NCBI GenBank assembly: GCA_963830725.1
Contig: CAWHNO010000002.1
Span: 1-64,000, forward strand
Length of the DNA: 64,000 nucleotides
DNA from: DASSUW01 sp963830725
Lineage (GTDB): Bacteria > Actinomycetota > Thermoleophilia > Solirubrobacterales > Solirubrobacteraceae
Direction of reading: 5' to 3'
A program made the position numbers and the translations under genes. Positions 18,740 through 27,434 of this stretch are shown piece after piece. Below the pieces are notes generated by a model that searched no databases, was not told the DNA's origin, and worked only from the letters and a program-made list of their open reading frames with translations. The number at the start of each line of letters is the position of its first letter. Within the stretch, counting starts at the first letter, position 1.

Positions 18740-20986
18740 ATGCAGTCTCGTAATCCGGCAGCGCGCGCAGGTCGATGGAGTGCCGAGCACCGCAAGACGG
18801 CCATCCTCGGCTGGCTCCTGTTCGTCGTCCTCGCCACCGTGCTCGGCGGCAAGGTCGGCCAGAACGACCTCGACGAGGCGGCTCGTGGCAGCGGCGAGTC
18901 CAAGCGCGGCGACATGATCGTCGAGGCCGCGGGCTTCCCCGACCAGGCCGGCGAGCAGGTGCTCGTGCAGGGCGAGGGCTCGCTCACGGCCGGCGATCCT
19001 CAGGTGACGGCCGCCGTGAGGGACGTCGTGAGTCGCCTCGAGCGGATCGAGGGCATCACCGAGATCGAGAGCCCGCTCGATCCCGCCACGCGCGTCAACA
19101 CGGTCTCCGAGGACGGCCGCTCGGTCGTCGTGAACTTCACGATGCCCGGCACGGACGAGCACGTCGAGAAGCTCGTCGACAAGCCGCTCGCCGCCGTCGC
19201 CGCGATCCAGGCCGCTCACCCAGGCGTGCGGGTCGAGCAGTTCGGCGACGTCTCGGCCGCCAAGGCGATCGCCGCCCAGGACGCGAAGGACGGCAAGCAG
19301 GCGGAGCTCATCTCCTTCGGCCTGATGCTGATCATCCTGCTGGTGGCGTTCGGCGCGCTCGTCGCCGCCGGCCTCCCGCTCGTGCTCGGCGCCACCGCCG
19401 TCGCGGGCACCGTCGGCCTGCTCGGGCCGGTCAGCCAGATCTACGCGCTTCCGTCCGACGTGGCCGAGCTCGTGGTCATCATCGGCCTCGCCGTCGGCGT
19501 GGACTACGCCATGTTCTACTCGCGCCGCATGATGGAGGAGCGCGACCGCGGTCACTCGGCCGAGGCCGCGGTCGAGATCGCCGCCGCCACGTCGGGCCGC
19601 GCGGTGCTCATCTCGGGCCTGACCGTGATGACCGCGATGGCCGGCCTCCTGTTCGCCGGCAACCCCATCTTCGTCGGCTTCGGCATCGGCACGATGCTCG
19701 TCGTCGCCGTCGCCGTGCTCGGGTCGATGACCTTCCTCCCCGCGATGCTCTCGTTCCTCGGCGAGAAGAACTGGCTGGAGAAGGGCCGCGTGCCCTACAT
19801 CACCAAGCGCCGCCATCAGGCGAAGGGCGAGTCGCGCGTCTGGGGCGCCGTCCTCGACCGCGTCCTCAAGCGCCCGCTCGTGTCGGCGCTGATCGCCGGC
19901 GGCCTGCTCGTCGCCCTCAGCGTCCCCGTGCTCGGCATCCAGTTCAAGGACCCGGGCTACGACGGCTACTCGCGCAGCCAGCCGGTCATCCAGACCTACG
20001 ATCGCGTCCAGGCCGCCTTCCCCGGCGGCGCGGTTCCGGCCACGACCGTGATCAGGGCCAAGGACGTCACGGCCGCGCCGGTCCAGGCCGCGATCCAGCA
20101 GCTGCACGACCAAGCGCTGGCCACCGGCCGGCTGTCCGAGCCCTCCGCCGTCGACGTCAGCCCCGACAAGACCGTCGCCGTCGTCGCGCTGTCGGTCGAG
20201 GGCAGCGGCACCGACGAGGCCTCCCAGCGCTCGCTCGAGGTCCTGCGCTCCCAGGTCGTCCCGGCCACGGTCGGCAAGCTGGCCGGCGCCGAAGTCGCCG
20301 TGACGGGCCCGACTGCCGGCTCGAAGGACTTCCTCGACGCCATGACGTCACACGTTCCGCTCGTGTTCGTGTTCGTGCTCAGCCTCGCGTTCATCCTGCT
20401 GCTGGTCACGTTCCGCTCGATCGTCGTGCCGATCAAGGCGATCGTCCTCAACCTGCTGTCGGTCGGCGCCGCCTACGGCATCCTGAAGCTCGTCTTCCAG
20501 GACGGCCACGGCGAGAAGCTGCTCGACTTCCAGTCGGTCGGCGGCATCGCCCCCGTGATCCCGCTCTTCCTGTTCGTGATCCTGTTCGGACTCTCGATGG
20601 ACTACCACGTGTTCATCCTGAGCCGCATCCGCGAAGCCGTGGACCGCGGCATGAGCAACGACGACGCCGTCGCCCACGGCATCAAGAGCACGGCCGGCGT
20701 CGTGACCAGCGCGGCGCTCGTGATGGTCGCGGTCTTCGGCTCCTTCGCGCTCGGCAGCGACCAGCTGGCCAAGCAGATCGGCCTCGGCCTCGCCGCCGCG
20801 ATCCTGATCGACGCGACGATCATCCGCGCCGTCCTGCTGCCGGCCACCATGAAGCTGCTCGGCAGCCGCAACTGGTACCTGCCCAAGCGCCTGAGCTGGC
20901 TGCCCAAGCTCGAGCACGAGGCGGCGCCCTCCGCAGCCGTGAGCCTGCCCCCTGAGGATTCGCCCGTTCAGACGGCTCGCTCGTAG
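18740..20986 (+). CDS. MMPL-family RND exporter
   Basis: 748 residues. Two repeats each have one helix, a large extracytoplasmic domain and five helices. The key segment GLAVGVDYAMFYSRRMMEER (helix 4 Asp-Tyr, proton relay) is matched in the second half by LFGLSMDYHVFILSRIREAV. MMPL proteins export lipids, siderophores or drugs by proton antiport. AGGAGG lies just before the ATG at 18740. Regulation by the divergent TetR is likely from the twin operators. The 3' end overlaps the convergent DHFR-like gene by 19 bp. Cargo is unknown. Confidence 0.92.
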   Translation: MQSRNPAARAGRWSAEHRKTAILGWLLFVVLATVLGGKVGQNDLDEAARGSGESKRGDMIVEAAGFPDQAGEQVLVQGEGSLTAGDPQVTAAVRDVVSRLERIEGITEIESPLDPATRVNTVSEDGRSVVVNFTMPGTDEHVEKLVDKPLAAVAAIQAAHPGVRVEQFGDVSAAKAIAAQDAKDGKQAELISFGLMLIILLVAFGALVAAGLPLVLGATAVAGTVGLLGPVSQIYALPSDVAELVVIIGLAVGVDYAMFYSRRMMEERDRGHSAEAAVEIAAATSGRAVLISGLTVMTAMAGLLFAGNPIFVGFGIGTMLVVAVAVLGSMTFLPAMLSFLGEKNWLEKGRVPYITKRRHQAKGESRVWGAVLDRVLKRPLVSALIAGGLLVALSVPVLGIQFKDPGYDGYSRSQPVIQTYDRVQAAFPGGAVPATTVIRAKDVTAAPVQAAIQQLHDQALATGRLSEPSAVDVSPDKTVAVVALSVEGSGTDEASQRSLEVLRSQVVPATVGKLAGAEVAVTGPTAGSKDFLDAMTSHVPLVFVFVLSLAFILLLVTFRSIVVPIKAIVLNLLSVGAAYGILKLVFQDGHGEKLLDFQSVGGIAPVIPLFLFVILFGLSMDYHVFILSRIREAVDRGMSNDDAVAHGIKSTAGVVTSAALVMVAVFGSFALGSDQLAKQIGLGLAAAILIDATIIRAVLLPATMKLLGSRNWYLPKRLSWLPKLEHEAAPSAAVSLPPEDSPVQTARS

Positions 20987-21540
20987 ACCAGTACGAGGAC
21001 GCCGTCGCCGACGACCTTCGATTCTCTGAGTCGCAGGCTGCGTCGCTCGGGCGTCTCCTCAAGGGCCTTCTTTCCCGTCCCGAGGATCACCGGGAAGACC
21101 ATGAGGTTGATCTGGTCGACGAGGTCGCTCGCGATCAGCTCCTGGACCAGCCGGTGGCTCCCCGGCACCTGCAGCTCGCCGTCGAACTGCTCCTTGAGCC
21201 TGCGCACCTCGGCCGTCGCGTCGCCGCCGTCGAGGACCGTCGTGTTGTGCCACTCAGGATCCTTCAGCGTCGTCGAGACGACGAACTTCGGCATCGAGTT
21301 GAACTTCTCGGCGAACTCGCCTTCGCGCTGCGGCCAGGCGCCGGCGAAGCTCTCGTAGGTCCGCCGGCCGATCAGCAGGGCGTCGGCACGCTTCGTCTCG
21401 TCGAGCTTGAACTGGTTTCCGTCGTCACCGCGGTCGAACTCGAACGTCCAGCCGGGGTACTTGAACCCCGGTTCGCCTCCCGGCGCCTCCATCACGCCGT
21501 CGATCGACACGAACTCCGTCACCACAATCCGTCCTGCCAT
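20968..21540 (-). CDS. DHFR/RibD C-terminal-fold reductase
   Basis: 190 residues; matches the YyaP-like dihydrofolate reductase fold family (MAGRIVVTEFVSIDGVMEAP, ADALLIGRRTYESFAGAWP, MPKFVVSTTLKDPEW, IINLMV-type C-terminal strand, VFPVILGTGKKAL). These NADPH-binding proteins are widespread in actinobacteria and mostly unassigned. True folate reductase or riboflavin roles are unlikely because this is a stand-alone domain. It has its own upstream region and overlaps the MMPL gene tail to tail. Confidence 0.85.
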   Translation of the reverse strand: MAGRIVVTEFVSIDGVMEAPGGEPGFKYPGWTFEFDRGDDGNQFKLDETKRADALLIGRRTYESFAGAWPQREGEFAEKFNSMPKFVVSTTLKDPEWHNTTVLDGGDATAEVRRLKEQFDGELQVPGSHRLVQELIASDLVDQINLMVFPVILGTGKKALEETPERRSLRLRESKVVGDGVLVLVYERAV

Positions 21541-21635
21541 CGGTCGGTCTCCTTTTGCTGGTCATCGCGAGATCGAGCAACGCCATGATTGCGAGAGCGC
21601 GGCTCGGTTGCCGGGAGGCCGCGTATCCTCGGCAC

Positions 21636-22139
21636 ATGGCGGGGTGCGAGCACGTCGAGGAGATCCGGGCCGATTGGCCGCCGGTGTCCGATCCTGTGTG
21701 TGAGGACTGCGCCGACGCGAGCTGGGTGAGCCTGCGGCGGTGCATGACGTGCGGGCACGTCGGCTGCTGCGACTCGAGCCCCGGTACGCACGCCACGGCG
21801 CACCACCAACAGACCGGGCATCCGATGATCGAGACGCTCCAACCCGGCCAGGACTGGGTCTGGTGCTACGTCGACGAGGTGACCGTGCGCCGGGTCGACG
21901 GCGGCTGGGTGCAGGTGGACCTGTTCTACGAGGCCGGCGTCGCCTACATGCGGGACCACATCGCCCAAGGTGGCGATGCGGACGTGGACGAGGGCTTCAT
22001 CTTCGGGAAGGGCTTCCCGCTCGGCCCGTGGGTCGCCGAGATGCGGCGGCGTCACGGAGCGGGCGAGCTGACCGCGGACCAGCGGTCGCAGATCGAGGAG
22101 CTGGGCGTCAGCCTCGGCGGCGCAGGGCGACCCCGGTGA
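21636..22139 (+). CDS. UBP-type zinc-finger protein
   Basis: 167 residues from the ATG at 21636; an in-frame ATG at 21555 is less likely because the zinc-finger homology begins with MAGCEH. Cys/His ligands follow the UBP finger layout: CEH, then CEDC, then CMTCGHVGCCDSSPGTHATA and HHQQTGHP. In eukaryotes this fold binds ubiquitin C-termini; bacterial stand-alone versions exist, with unknown partners. The C-terminal half (QDWVWCYVDEVTVRRVDGGW onward) contains no domain I recognise. No strong ribosome binding site. Its 3' end overlaps the agmatinase gene by 32 bp. Confidence 0.8.
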   Translation: MAGCEHVEEIRADWPPVSDPVCEDCADASWVSLRRCMTCGHVGCCDSSPGTHATAHHQQTGHPMIETLQPGQDWVWCYVDEVTVRRVDGGWVQVDLFYEAGVAYMRDHIAQGGDADVDEGFIFGKGFPLGPWVAEMRRRHGAGELTADQRSQIEELGVSLGGAGRPR

Positions 22140-23070
22140 GGGTCTCGCGCACGACGCGCTCGGCGACCAGCGCCGAGTAGTCGTTGGTGCCGACCGTGGT
22201 CGGGATCACCTCGACCACGTCGGCCCCGACCAGCTCGAGCTCGGCGGCCACGGTGCGGACGGCCAACAGCAGGTCGACGGCGGTCATGCCCCCGGGCTCC
22301 GGGGTGCCGGTGCCGGGGATGAAGGCGGGATCGAGCACGTCGACGTCGACCGTCAGGTAGACGGGACCCGAGCCGACCGCCTCGATCGCCCGCCGCACCA
22401 CCTCGCGGATGCCGAGATCGCGCACGTCGTGCATGAAGTAGCTGGTGATCCCGTGCTCGGCCTGCCAGGCGAACTCGGCCTCGCCTGGCCAGTAGCCGCG
22501 CAGCCCGATCTGGGCGTAGCGGCGGCTGTCGAGCTGCCCGCCGTCGATCAGGCGGCGGATGAAGGTGCCGTGCGAGCGGGCGACGCCGAAGACCTCGGCG
22601 CCGGTGTCGGTGTGGGTGTCGAAGTGGATCATCCCGACCGGCCCGTGCGTGCCCGCCACGGCGCGCACCGACGGCTCGGTGATCGCGTGGTCGCCGCCGA
22701 GCACCACCGGGAGCACGCCGGCCGCGAGCACCTGGCCGACCGTCGCCTCGATCGCGCCGTGCGAGACGTCCACGTCGGCGGGGATGACGGGCGCGTCACC
22801 GAAGTCGACCACGCGCAGCTCGGAGAAGGCGTCGAGCTTGACCTCCAGATGCGGGCCCGGCGGCGAGCTCGCGCCGCGGATCGCGCGCGGGGCCAGCCGC
22901 GCGCCCGGGCGGTCGGAGACGAGGTCGTCCATCGGCGCGCCGACGATCGCCACGTCGAACCCTTCGAGCTCCGCCGGGTCCTGCGTGCACGGCGCGCCGC
23001 CGAACGTCAGCAGCCCCGCGTAGTCGGGCTTCTCGCCGTACTGCGCCCAGCGTTCAAGCGGATCCAACAT
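22108..23070 (-). CDS. speB: Agmatinase/arginase-family ureohydrolase
   Basis: 320 residues. The binuclear manganese site is complete: VVLGGDHAITEPS, IHFDTHTDTGAEV and LTVDVDVLDPAFIPGTGTPE. The start at 23070 has GGAGGTGACC directly before the ATG. It overlaps the decarboxylase gene by 17 bp, so the pair can make agmatine and then cleave it to putrescine and urea. Agmatinase is favoured over arginase or guanidinobutyrase by this partner, not by diagnostic residues I can see. Confidence 0.82.
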   Translation of the reverse strand: MLDPLERWAQYGEKPDYAGLLTFGGAPCTQDPAELEGFDVAIVGAPMDDLVSDRPGARLAPRAIRGASSPPGPHLEVKLDAFSELRVVDFGDAPVIPADVDVSHGAIEATVGQVLAAGVLPVVLGGDHAITEPSVRAVAGTHGPVGMIHFDTHTDTGAEVFGVARSHGTFIRRLIDGGQLDSRRYAQIGLRGYWPGEAEFAWQAEHGITSYFMHDVRDLGIREVVRRAIEAVGSGPVYLTVDVDVLDPAFIPGTGTPEPGGMTAVDLLLAVRTVAAELELVGADVVEVIPTTVGTNDYSALVAERVVRETLTGVALRRRG

Positions 23071-24598
23071 GGTCACCTCCGCGGGGCGTCCGGCCCCGCG
23101 TTCTGATGGCGTCGGCCGGCATCCGGCCGTCCGAGACGAGCACGTTGATGGTCTGGAACTCCGGGTCGCTGGCCCCGTGCAGTCGTGCGCCGCTGGCGGC
23201 CAGCTCGCGCAGGTAGGCGACCGTCTCGGCCGAGATCCGCTCGCCCGGCAGCAGGGCGGGCACGCCGGGCGGATAGCTGGCGATCGACTCGCACGAGATC
23301 CGCCCGACGGCGCTGTCCACCGGAACCTGCTCGGCCTCGCCCAGGAACGCCTCGCGCGGTGGGATCGCCACCTCGTAGCCGAGCGAGGCGGCCGGCGGCA
23401 CGATCGGCGCCGTCGCACCCGGCTCGCTCAGGCGCTTGACGACCTCGTCGACGTCGCCGGCCAGGCGGCGCAGGCTGGCGGCCGACTCGCCGAGCCCGAC
23501 GACGAACACCACGGTCGCCTGCATCGGGAGCTCCACGTGGACGTCGTAGGAGCGCCGCAGCGCGTCGGCGATCTCGTAGCCGGTGCTGCCGGTCCCGCGC
23601 ACGTCGAGCACGATCCGCAGCGGGTCGTAACCGGCGACGCCCATCTGCCCGATCAGCGACGAGTCGACGAGCGCGATGCCGTCGATCGTCTCGAGCTTCT
23701 CGCGCGCCACCTCGATCGCCCGCAGCGTCTCCCAGAGGAGTTGCTCGCCGTGGAGCGAGAGCTGCCGGCGCGCCGAGTCGAGCGACGCCATCAGCAGCGA
23801 CGACGGGCTGGTCGAGCGCAGCAGCCGCAGCGTGCGGCCGACGGCGCCGATGTCGACCCGGCCGCTGCCCGAAAGGTGCAGCATCGCGCTCTGGGTCAGC
23901 GAGCCGGCGATCTTGTGCGTGCTCGTGAGCATCGCGTCGGCGCCCTGCGACAGCGCGGTCGGCGGCAGCTCCTCGTTGAAGCCGAAGTGCGGGCCCCACG
24001 ACTGGTCGACGACGAGCGGCACGCCGGCCGCGTGCGCGACCTCGGCCATCCCGGCGATGTCGGCGGCCATGCCGTAGTACGTGGGCGAGACGATGAACGC
24101 CGCGTTGGCGTCGGGCGCGTCCGCGAGCGCCCGCTCCAGCGACGCGGGCGTGACGCAATGCGTGATGCCCAGCTCGGCGTCGTACTCGGGCGCCACGAAG
24201 CTCGGCAGCCCGCCGCTGAGCACGAGGCCGTCGACGATCGAGGCGTGCGAGTTGCGCTGGGCGACGATCCGCGTGCCGAGCGGCGCGAGCGCCAGGCACA
24301 GCGCGTGGTTGCCCTGCGTCGCGCCGTTGGTCAGGAAGAAAGTCCGCTCCGCGCCGAACGCCTGCGCGGCGAGCCGCTCCGCCCGCTCGTACGCCGTCGG
24401 CGACGGCCCGAGGTCGATGCCGTGGATGTCCTGCGGCACGTCGGCGGCGAGTGCATCGACGCCGATCGCCTTGCGCAGGCCGGGGTCGGCTCCCGGCCCG
24501 CCCTTGTGGCCGGGCACGTGGTAGCGGCCGCTGCCGCGGAAGGCATACGCGACGACGGCGTCGAGGTACGGCGCGGTCGGTTGCTCGTTGACCTCCAT
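23054..24598 (-). CDS. PLP-dependent Orn/Lys/Arg decarboxylase
   Basis: 514 residues. The PLP lysine lies in LTSTHKIAGSLTQSAM, and substrate-fold motifs GRYHVPGHKGGPGADPGLRK and FFLTNGATQGNHALCLAL are those of the Orn/Lys/Arg decarboxylase major domain. The C-terminal domain has SYPPGVPALLPGE. It lacks the N-terminal response-regulator-like wing of enterobacterial inducible enzymes, as in the shorter Bacillus SpeA type. The overlapping agmatinase favours arginine as substrate. The start at 24598 has only a weak Shine-Dalgarno; the upstream PucR gene ends 13 bp earlier, so translation may depend on it. Confidence 0.87.
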   Translation of the reverse strand: MEVNEQPTAPYLDAVVAYAFRGSGRYHVPGHKGGPGADPGLRKAIGVDALAADVPQDIHGIDLGPSPTAYERAERLAAQAFGAERTFFLTNGATQGNHALCLALAPLGTRIVAQRNSHASIVDGLVLSGGLPSFVAPEYDAELGITHCVTPASLERALADAPDANAAFIVSPTYYGMAADIAGMAEVAHAAGVPLVVDQSWGPHFGFNEELPPTALSQGADAMLTSTHKIAGSLTQSAMLHLSGSGRVDIGAVGRTLRLLRSTSPSSLLMASLDSARRQLSLHGEQLLWETLRAIEVAREKLETIDGIALVDSSLIGQMGVAGYDPLRIVLDVRGTGSTGYEIADALRRSYDVHVELPMQATVVFVVGLGESAASLRRLAGDVDEVVKRLSEPGATAPIVPPAASLGYEVAIPPREAFLGEAEQVPVDSAVGRISCESIASYPPGVPALLPGERISAETVAYLRELAASGARLHGASDPEFQTINVLVSDGRMPADAIRTRGRTPRGGDHVGSA

Positions 24599-24611
24599 CG
24601 CGAGGTTGATC

Positions 24612-26096
24612 CTATGTCCGCGCGGACGATCCCGCCTGCGCGACGAGCGCGATGTGGACGGCGGCGATCGTCGCAGGCTGCTTGAGCGAGCATCCCAGTA
24701 GCTGCTCCGCGCGCGCGAGCCGGTAGCGCAGCGAATTGCGGTGCATGTGCAGCGAGGCGGCGGTCGCCGCGACGTCGAGGTCGTGCGCGAAGTAGGCGCT
24801 GACCGCCTCGTGCAGCGGCGGGTTGGCGCGCAGGACGGCGAGGATCTCGTCGACCTTCGGGTCGAGCCGCTCGGGCGGGATCTCGCTGACCATGAAGGTC
24901 GCGAGGTCGAAGTCCTCGAACCGCACGAGGCCGCCGCGCTCGACCGCCAGCTCGGCGTCGCGCAGCGAATGGTGGGCATCGACGATCGCGGCCACCGGGC
25001 GGCCGATCCCGATAGCCACGTCCGGCAGGCCCTCGGCGAGCGTCGCCAGCAGCTCGTGGACGTCGCCCTGCACGAGCACCGTGAGCTCGCCTTCGCGGCG
25101 GTGCACGAGGTGCGGGAGCCGCGACTGCTCGAGCGCGGCGACCAGCTCGCGGCGCACGCCCGTGAGGTCGAGCGCCGACCGGATCACGACCATGCGGGCC
25201 GGCTGCGAGAAGTCGAGCCCGAAGGCGGCCGCGCGGGCGGCCAGCGGCAACGGGTCACGCGCGGCGACCGGCTCGAGCGCCTCCTCGAGCAGGGCCGCCT
25301 TGACCGCCAGCTCCTGGTCGCGCACCACGTCGGTCAGCCGCGCCATGGCGGCCAGCAGCGGCGCCGTGGCCTCGGCGGCCGGCTTCGCGAGCTTGCCGAT
25401 GAACCCGCGCCGCGGACTGGCCAGCACGAGCCGGCGCGCCACCTGGTCGGCGGTCGTGACGACGGTCGTGGCCACCGCGTGCCAGCCGTCGACCTCGAGC
25501 TCGACCAGCCCCGGCGGCTGCTCGCGGACCGCGCTCAGCAGCTCGTCGACGGGCGGCTTGCCGGCCACGATCTCCGGCCGGCCCTCGGCGCCCAGCAGCA
25601 GCACGCTGGCGTCGAGGAAGCGCGCCAGCCGGTCGACCATCGCGCGCTCCGGCTGCGGCGTGCGCAGCGCGTCGACCAGGTAGCGCTGGAGCGCGGTGAG
25701 CCGGCGGAAGACCTGCTCCTCGCCGCTCGTCAGCGCGCTGTCGACGAAGTGGATGATCTCGCGGAACGGCGTCTCGTACGGGACCGCGAAGACCGGGAAG
25801 TCGCGCTCGCGCGCGACCTCGACGAGCGCCGGCGGCACGCGCTTGAACGACAGCCCGGTGCCGAAGCCGAGCGCGGCCGCCCCGCCTTCCTGGAGCTGCG
25901 GCACCAGCGCCCGCTGGACGTCCGTGTGACGGCGCAGCCGCACGCCGGTGGTGAGCATGATCCAGTTCGGGCCGAGCCAGCGCGCGGGCTCGGAGACCTC
26001 GACCGCGTGCGCGCCGTGGATCTCCGCCTCGGGGTCCCCGCTGAGCAGGTCGAGTCCGAACGACTCCTCGGCGAGCAGATCGGCGAGACGGAGCAC
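24612..26096 (-). CDS. PucR/CdaR-family transcriptional regulator
   Basis: 494 residues: N-terminal PucR ligand domain (MLRLADLLAEESFGLDLLSG, GPNWIMLTTGVRLR, to about 125), a middle region with a GGDEF-like CdaR fold (about 290-400), and the C-terminal HTH (VAATAASLHMHRNSLRYRLA then RAEQLLG). PucR proteins usually activate nitrogen-source catabolism (purines, polyamines, GABA). It leads the decarboxylase and agmatinase genes and is divergent from the M20/aminotransferase pair with 33 bp between starts, so it probably controls both arms. Confidence 0.88.
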   Translation of the reverse strand: MLRLADLLAEESFGLDLLSGDPEAEIHGAHAVEVSEPARWLGPNWIMLTTGVRLRRHTDVQRALVPQLQEGGAAALGFGTGLSFKRVPPALVEVARERDFPVFAVPYETPFREIIHFVDSALTSGEEQVFRRLTALQRYLVDALRTPQPERAMVDRLARFLDASVLLLGAEGRPEIVAGKPPVDELLSAVREQPPGLVELEVDGWHAVATTVVTTADQVARRLVLASPRRGFIGKLAKPAAEATAPLLAAMARLTDVVRDQELAVKAALLEEALEPVAARDPLPLAARAAAFGLDFSQPARMVVIRSALDLTGVRRELVAALEQSRLPHLVHRREGELTVLVQGDVHELLATLAEGLPDVAIGIGRPVAAIVDAHHSLRDAELAVERGGLVRFEDFDLATFMVSEIPPERLDPKVDEILAVLRANPPLHEAVSAYFAHDLDVAATAASLHMHRNSLRYRLARAEQLLGCSLKQPATIAAVHIALVAQAGSSART

Positions 26097-26129
26097 GGCG
26101 CGGCCAGTCTACGTCGTAGCCTGCGCGGG

Positions 26130-27395
26130 GTGGACGCCGAGATCCTGGCCGCCGTCGCGGCCGAGCAACCCGCGATGGTCGAGCTCCTGAGGGCCTTGGT
26201 GGAGGCGCCGACGCTGCTCGGCCGCGAGGCGCCGGGACAGGCGGTGATGCGGCGCGCGTTCTCCGACCTCGGCCTGGAGCCGTTCGACGTCCCGCTCGAT
26301 GCCGCCGCGCTCGAGTCGCACCCGGGGGGCGCGCCGTTCAGCTGGCCGCTGGCCGGCAAGGCGAACGTGCTCGCCGACTGGGGTGACGGGCGCGGCCGCT
26401 CGCTGATCCTCAACGGCCACATCGACGTCGTCAGCCCCGAACCGTCCAGCCTGTGGAACGGCGACCCCTTCACGCCGCGCGTCGACGGCGACTGGATGTA
26501 CGGCCGCGGCGCGGGCGACATGAAGTCGGGTCTAGCCGCGATGGTCGGCGCCGTGCGCGGCCTCCAGCGGCTCGGTGTGCGGCCACGTGGTCGCGTCCAG
26601 CTGCAGTCGGTGGTCGAGGAGGAGTGCACCGGTAACGGCGCGCTCGCCTGCGTGCTGGCGGGCCACACGGCAGACGCCGCGATCCTCACCGAGCCGACGA
26701 GCGAGGCGATCTGGAACGCCCAGGTCGGCGTCCTGTGGTTCCAGGTCCGCGTGCTCGGGACACCCGCGCATGCCGGTGACGCGGCTGAAGGCGCCAACGC
26801 GATCGAGGCGTCGTACGCGGTGATCGACGCGCTGCGCGCGCTGGAGGCCGAGCTCAACGAGGTCAAGCCTCCGCTCTACGCGGCCTATCCGCGTCCGATC
26901 AACCTCAACGTGGGGATGATCCGTGGCGGCGACTGGCCGTCGACGGTGGCCGGCGAGTGCGTGACCCACTTCCGGCTCGCGCTCTATCCCGGCGAGCCGG
27001 TCGCCGCGCTGAAGGCGCGCGTCGAGGGCGCCGTCGCCTCGGTGGCGGCGGGCAGTCCGCTGCACTTCGACGTGGTCTACGACGGCTTCCAGTGCGAGGG
27101 CTACGAGCTCGATCGCGACGCGCCGCTCGTGGGCGCGCTGACGGAGGCGGCCGCGCGCGTCACCGGCGGCGCGCCGCCGCTGTACGCGTCGACCGCGACG
27201 ACCGACGCGCGCAGCTTCCACCTCTACGGCGATACGCCGGCCGTCTGCTTCGGCCCGCACGCCGAGAACGAGCACGGGGTCGACGAGCGCGTGAGCCTTG
27301 CGTCGATGCTGCGCACCGCCCAGGCGATCGCGTTGTTCATCGCCGGGTGGTGCGGTCTGTCGCACGAAGAACCGCCCGCCGATTCGGTGCGCTGA
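26130..27395 (+). CDS. M20-family metallo-amidohydrolase (ArgE/DapE type)
   Basis: 421 residues; GTG start at 26130. Metal ligands are in place: NGHIDVVSPEPSSLW, MYGRGAGDMKSGLAAM, VVEEECTGNGALAC and FGPHAENEHGVDE. The dimerisation domain (VGVLWFQVRVLGTPAHAGDA) is inserted in the usual position. Family members deacylate N-acetylornithine, succinyl-diaminopimelate or related N-acyl amines. Next to polyamine genes it might remove the acyl group from an N-acylated diamine or amino acid, but this is context inference. Confidence 0.85.
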   Translation: MDAEILAAVAAEQPAMVELLRALVEAPTLLGREAPGQAVMRRAFSDLGLEPFDVPLDAAALESHPGGAPFSWPLAGKANVLADWGDGRGRSLILNGHIDVVSPEPSSLWNGDPFTPRVDGDWMYGRGAGDMKSGLAAMVGAVRGLQRLGVRPRGRVQLQSVVEEECTGNGALACVLAGHTADAAILTEPTSEAIWNAQVGVLWFQVRVLGTPAHAGDAAEGANAIEASYAVIDALRALEAELNEVKPPLYAAYPRPINLNVGMIRGGDWPSTVAGECVTHFRLALYPGEPVAALKARVEGAVASVAAGSPLHFDVVYDGFQCEGYELDRDAPLVGALTEAAARVTGGAPPLYASTATTDARSFHLYGDTPAVCFGPHAENEHGVDERVSLASMLRTAQAIALFIAGWCGLSHEEPPADSVR

Positions 27396-27434
27396 CAGTT
27401 GGACCCGCGCTCGCCGGCCGCGAGCCTTGACAGC

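Noticed and set aside
24741..26129. A long plus-strand open frame ahead of the M20 gene, opposite the PucR gene
   Set aside because: The PucR protein has intact domains on the minus strand. The plus-strand sequence before 26130 is low-complexity shadow, so the M20 start was set at the GTG.
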